A DNA stretch of 64,000 bases from Rhodobacteraceae bacterium KLH11 (lineage in GTDB: Bacteria; Pseudomonadota; Alphaproteobacteria; Rhodobacterales; Rhodobacteraceae): positions 341,118 to 405,117 of the forward strand of contig DS999533.1 of the NCBI GenBank assembly GCA_000158135.1, read 5' to 3'. Under the pieces are notes generated by a model. The model did no database searches, had not been told where the DNA came from, and saw nothing but the letters and a program-made list of their open reading frames with translations. Position 1 is the stretch's first letter, and each line of letters opens with the position of its first letter. The position numbers were made by a program, and so were the translations under genes. Below, piece by piece: positions 61,290-64,000 of the stretch.

Positions 61290-63014
61290 ATGGAGAAAAA
61301 AGCTCAGTATTTTATCTTCTTAATTTTTATATTTGTCTTTTGGTGGCTTGCGAGCAAGACGCTGGCGCAGGGCATCTCGGCAGATGAATTACGGCGCATA
61401 GGCAACGATATCCAACAACAACAAACTCAGCAGACGGAAGATCAGGAGCAACGTCGCCGGGAATTCGAAGAACGTGAAGATGTGGTGCAGGATCAAACCG
61501 CCGGCGCGGACCTCTATGCCCCTCCCCCGGGTGGCCCTTGTTTCGATATCCACAGTATTGACCTCGAAGGCTTTGAAGCTTTCAAGCGTGAGCCCAAAGG
61601 CTATCGTGATCTGGTCGGCACTTGTGCGACGGCAGCAGACATTACGCAGACACTGAACGAGATCAACACATTCTATCAGGAACTGGGGTTTATCACGACC
61701 CGTGCTTATGTCCCTGAACAGGACATTGCAGATGGGTCTCTGGTAATTACCATCGTGCCGGGTCGCATCGAAGGCTACGTCTATGGAACCGGAAAACCAG
61801 CGGATGCGCGGCTGAATGCTGCCTTCCCGCCCGGACGAGGCGATCTTCTGAATCTGCGAGACCTTGAACAGGGCCTGGAGAACATCAATGCGCCCCGGTC
61901 GGCCAGCGGCCAGTTCCAGCTCGTGCCCGGAGAATCCCCAGGCGGGTCCTTCATCCAGATTGATGTGCAGGATCAACGTCCGTGGTATCTGGATTTCCTG
62001 TTTGACCACTCAGGGTTTGAATCCACAGGACGGATCAAAGGCACCAGCACCTTTGGTCTCGACAACGGGTTGAACCTCAATGACCAGTTGAGGATCGGGA
62101 TCACCACCACGCCGTTTGAAGAGCGTGGGGAACGCTATTCGGATTCTGTTTCCGTCAACTGGGGTTTCCCGTTGGGAAACTGGCTGTTCAATGCAGATCT
62201 GGGGGCCAGCGATTATCGGTTTATCACCCAGGGTATAGACCAGTCCTTTGTCACTGAGGGGCGCAGCCAATACCTGATCCTGCTGACGGAGCGTCTGTTG
62301 ATGCGGAATCAGACCTCTAAGGTTTATGCCTATGGTGACCTGAAACTGAACAGAACCAAAACCTTGATCAATGACATCGAGATTACCAGCCAACGCCAGC
62401 GCCTGACGATTGCCTCATTTGGTCTTAGGGGTGAACAGACAATCGGACCGGGACGGCTCTTCTGGAACCTTGGCTTGAAGGCTGGGCTTGATGCCCTGGG
62501 GGCTGAGATTCCGGAACGCAGTGTGATCGATCAGGAGTTCCGTCTGGTGAAACTCCGCACAGATTTCTCCGCCCCTATTAGAAATAGCGGATTGAATTAT
62601 CGAGGAACGCTGTCCGGGCAGTATTCGGACGACGTCCTGCCGGGGATTGAACAGTTCGGTTTCGGTGGATGGAGCACGGTTCGGGGCTTTCACGACGATA
62701 GCCTGTATGGCGAAACCGGGATTTACCTAAACAATACGGTCGAATGGAGTGCCTACAAAGCGCCAAGGCTCGAGCTGCTCATGAACGCAGGCCTCGACTT
62801 TGGATATGTGAAGCCTTCCGCCTCGCGCCGTTGGTCACAGGATCATCTGGCTGGTGTCAGCTTGGGTGCGGATATCATAGTGAACAATCAAGTTACCTTG
62901 CAGATGCAGGTGGCACACGCGTTGAGCCGGCCTGATGACTCCCCACCCAACACCAACCCAGCTTTCGAGTCTGATAAGACCGTTGGGTATGTCAGCCTGA
63001 GGTTGCAGTTCTAA
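61290..63014 (+). CDS. Two-partner secretion outer-membrane transporter (TpsB, ShlB/FhaC/HecB family)
   Basis: 574 residues from ATG 61290. N-terminal hydrophobic signal (YFIFLIFIFVFWWLASKTLA), a Gln/Glu-rich linker helix (QQQQTQQTEDQEQRRREFEE), a POTRA region at ~80-160 (FDIHSIDLEGFEAFKREPKG, ITTRAYVPEQDIADGSLVIT) and a 16-strand barrel from ~235. The Omp85/TpsB signature VRGF lies near 466-469 and the last residue is Phe (SLRLQF). It exports a large TpsA exoprotein. No tpsA is visible in the window; a lipoprotein gene and beyond follow downstream. Confidence 0.92.
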   Translation: MEKKAQYFIFLIFIFVFWWLASKTLAQGISADELRRIGNDIQQQQTQQTEDQEQRRREFEEREDVVQDQTAGADLYAPPPGGPCFDIHSIDLEGFEAFKREPKGYRDLVGTCATAADITQTLNEINTFYQELGFITTRAYVPEQDIADGSLVITIVPGRIEGYVYGTGKPADARLNAAFPPGRGDLLNLRDLEQGLENINAPRSASGQFQLVPGESPGGSFIQIDVQDQRPWYLDFLFDHSGFESTGRIKGTSTFGLDNGLNLNDQLRIGITTTPFEERGERYSDSVSVNWGFPLGNWLFNADLGASDYRFITQGIDQSFVTEGRSQYLILLTERLLMRNQTSKVYAYGDLKLNRTKTLINDIEITSQRQRLTIASFGLRGEQTIGPGRLFWNLGLKAGLDALGAEIPERSVIDQEFRLVKLRTDFSAPIRNSGLNYRGTLSGQYSDDVLPGIEQFGFGGWSTVRGFHDDSLYGETGIYLNNTVEWSAYKAPRLELLMNAGLDFGYVKPSASRRWSQDHLAGVSLGADIIVNNQVTLQMQVAHALSRPDDSPPNTNPAFESDKTVGYVSLRLQF

Positions 63015-63331
63015 TGAAGCACTTTCGGAGAATTAAATAGGCAAGTAGTGGGACTATTGCCATCAAGAACCGTTTCAGTTCATCAACTTAAGGCTTTTTA
63101 GTACGGGGTATAGCGGCTCGTTTCTGGAAAGTGGCGCATCTCCATAACCGATTTCTATCTTAAAATAGTGCATCGGTATTTCTCCTTATAGCGATCTGGT
63201 TCTACGGCTTGAGCATCGGCGTGTTAGTGGGTGACCCTTTCCATATACCCATCGACTGCCCCCACCCCTTTGAGAGGGTGTTGCGGTGAATAGCGAGACT
63301 TGGCCAAAGAAGGAGAGCAAGGTTTCTATAC
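63015..63331. other. Gene-free stretch between TpsB and its decayed tail copy
   Basis: No supported gene or clear terminator recognised. The following segment is a degraded partial TpsB duplicate, so this may be duplicated intergenic sequence that has decayed beyond recognition. Confidence 0.4.
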
Positions 63332-63600
63332 TATGGGGAGCCTACAATGTGCCGAGGTTCGAGCCACTCACGAACGCTGACCTCGATTTCGGTCATGTCA
63401 AAACCTCGGTCGTGTGCAGGTGGTCACAGTATCATCTGGCTGGGGTCAGCGTGGGTACGGAATTCATGGTTAACAATCAGGCTGCCTTGCAGAAGTTAGG
63501 TGGCACAAGCGTTGAGCCGACCTGATGAGGCTCCACCAAACACCAATCCAGCCTTCTAGTCCGATACGACTGTTGGCTATGTCAGCCTCAAATGGAGTTT
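63332..63600 (+). pseudogene. Decayed C-terminal copy of TpsB
   Basis: WGAYNVPRFEPLTNADLDFG, HVKTSVVCRWSQYHLAGVSV and FMVNNQAALQK parallel the end of the intact TpsB (WSAYKAPRLELLMNAGLDFG and following). A frameshift occurs after LQK; the next frame gives ALSRPDEAPPNTNPAF, a stop, then TVGYVSLKW. Only the last four to five barrel strands are represented. Confidence 0.8.
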
Positions 63601-63603
63601 GAA

Positions 63604-64000
63604 ATGACACAGAAGACCTCCCTCAAACTGATGGCAGGAATGACGGTTGCCGCGCTTGGGCTTTCAGCCTGTGCAACAACAGAATTGCAGGACATCACGG
63701 CACCACCGATTGAATCCAAGATCATCTCGAAAGTGCCGGTCCAAAAAGTTGTAACCTTGGAAGCGCGTACTTTTGCTTATGGCGAAGACGGTAAACGAGC
63801 AGAATTAGTTGGGATTCCCTGCAAATTGCGCAACGAGATGTTTCGGACGGCGTACCAGACTCCTGCAAATGTCAAGCTGCCTGTCTATGGAGCCGAAACC
63901 ACCGAACTTGATCTCAAATGCTCATACAAAGGTGAGACTAAAGTCAAGACAGTTGAGGTTCGAAATCTAACTCGGGAAAACATTTCAAAATCGGGCTCTC
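63604..64000 (+). CDS. Lipoprotein, partial at window end
   Basis: At least 132 codons, running off the window. Lipoprotein signal MTQKTSLKLMAGMTVAALGL with lipobox LSAC. The mature part begins ATTELQDITAPPIESKIISK and contains Cys residues (GIPCKLRNE, LKCSYKG) spaced as in a disulfide-bonded beta domain. The overall look recalls the small lipoprotein at 60408. Family not recognised. Confidence 0.7.
   Translation, partial: MTQKTSLKLMAGMTVAALGLSACATTELQDITAPPIESKIISKVPVQKVVTLEARTFAYGEDGKRAELVGIPCKLRNEMFRTAYQTPANVKLPVYGAETTELDLKCSYKGETKVKTVEVRNLTRENISKSGS

Overview
The window looks like part of an alphaproteobacterial genome, most likely of the Roseobacter group (Rhodobacteraceae). The grounds are the moderately high GC, the many ATGA/TGATG stop-start overlaps, tripartite tricarboxylate transporters (TTT) paired with carboxylate-metabolism genes, and the IS66, IS1182, IS110 and Tn3 families present. 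Taxonomy is inferred from gene content only.

Layout. 1-16.3 kb is an orderly metabolic region. A plus-strand operon (isocitrate lyase/PrpB-like enzyme, two-subunit aconitase X, TctC-TctB-TctA, enolase-superfamily enzyme) is followed by a small hypothetical gene, a VOC protein and a GntR regulator. A minus-strand operon follows (second TctC-TctB-TctA, DSD1/D-threonine aldolase-like PLP enzyme, GNAT), divergent from an aconitase. A perfect palindrome with 11-bp arms sits between the divergent genes. Together the two blocks look like uptake and breakdown of one or more hydroxylated di/tricarboxylates or hydroxy-amino acids; the substrate cannot be read from sequence.

16.3-29 kb is accessory DNA: an IS110 fragment, AbiE, IS1182, a membrane protein, a leucine-rich-repeat protein, ParDE, a HigBA pair with a nonsense-broken toxin, a decayed Tn3 transposon and a second HigBA pair. 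Several toxin-antitoxin promoters carry perfect palindromes. 27.9-49.8 kb is a mosaic: copies of a 709-bp repeat, a plasmid ParB fragment, two AlbA_2 (Schlafen-type) genes (one split by a 2424-bp IS66 with 8-bp target duplication), a DUF3800 gene, a flavin monooxygenase/TauE operon and a Fic toxin pair.

The most striking feature is a duplicated surface-protein locus (29.40-33.92 kb and 49.82-56.42 kb). Each copy has a reading frame containing a tract of pure 8-bp repeats (13 copies in one, 10 in the other). Its stop codon overlaps the start of a giant autotransporter (1241 and 1941 residues) built of alternating ~31-residue passenger repeats. The barrels are nearly identical; the passengers differ by about 700 residues. 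This arrangement could allow phase variation through translational coupling and antigenic variation by recombination.

56.4-64 kb holds IS debris, an AraC regulator and an envelope cluster: Sel1-repeat protein, lipoprotein, frameshifted IalB-like protein, TpsB/ShlB outer-membrane transporter, a decayed TpsB tail and a partial lipoprotein running off the end. No tRNA, rRNA or CRISPR array was seen.
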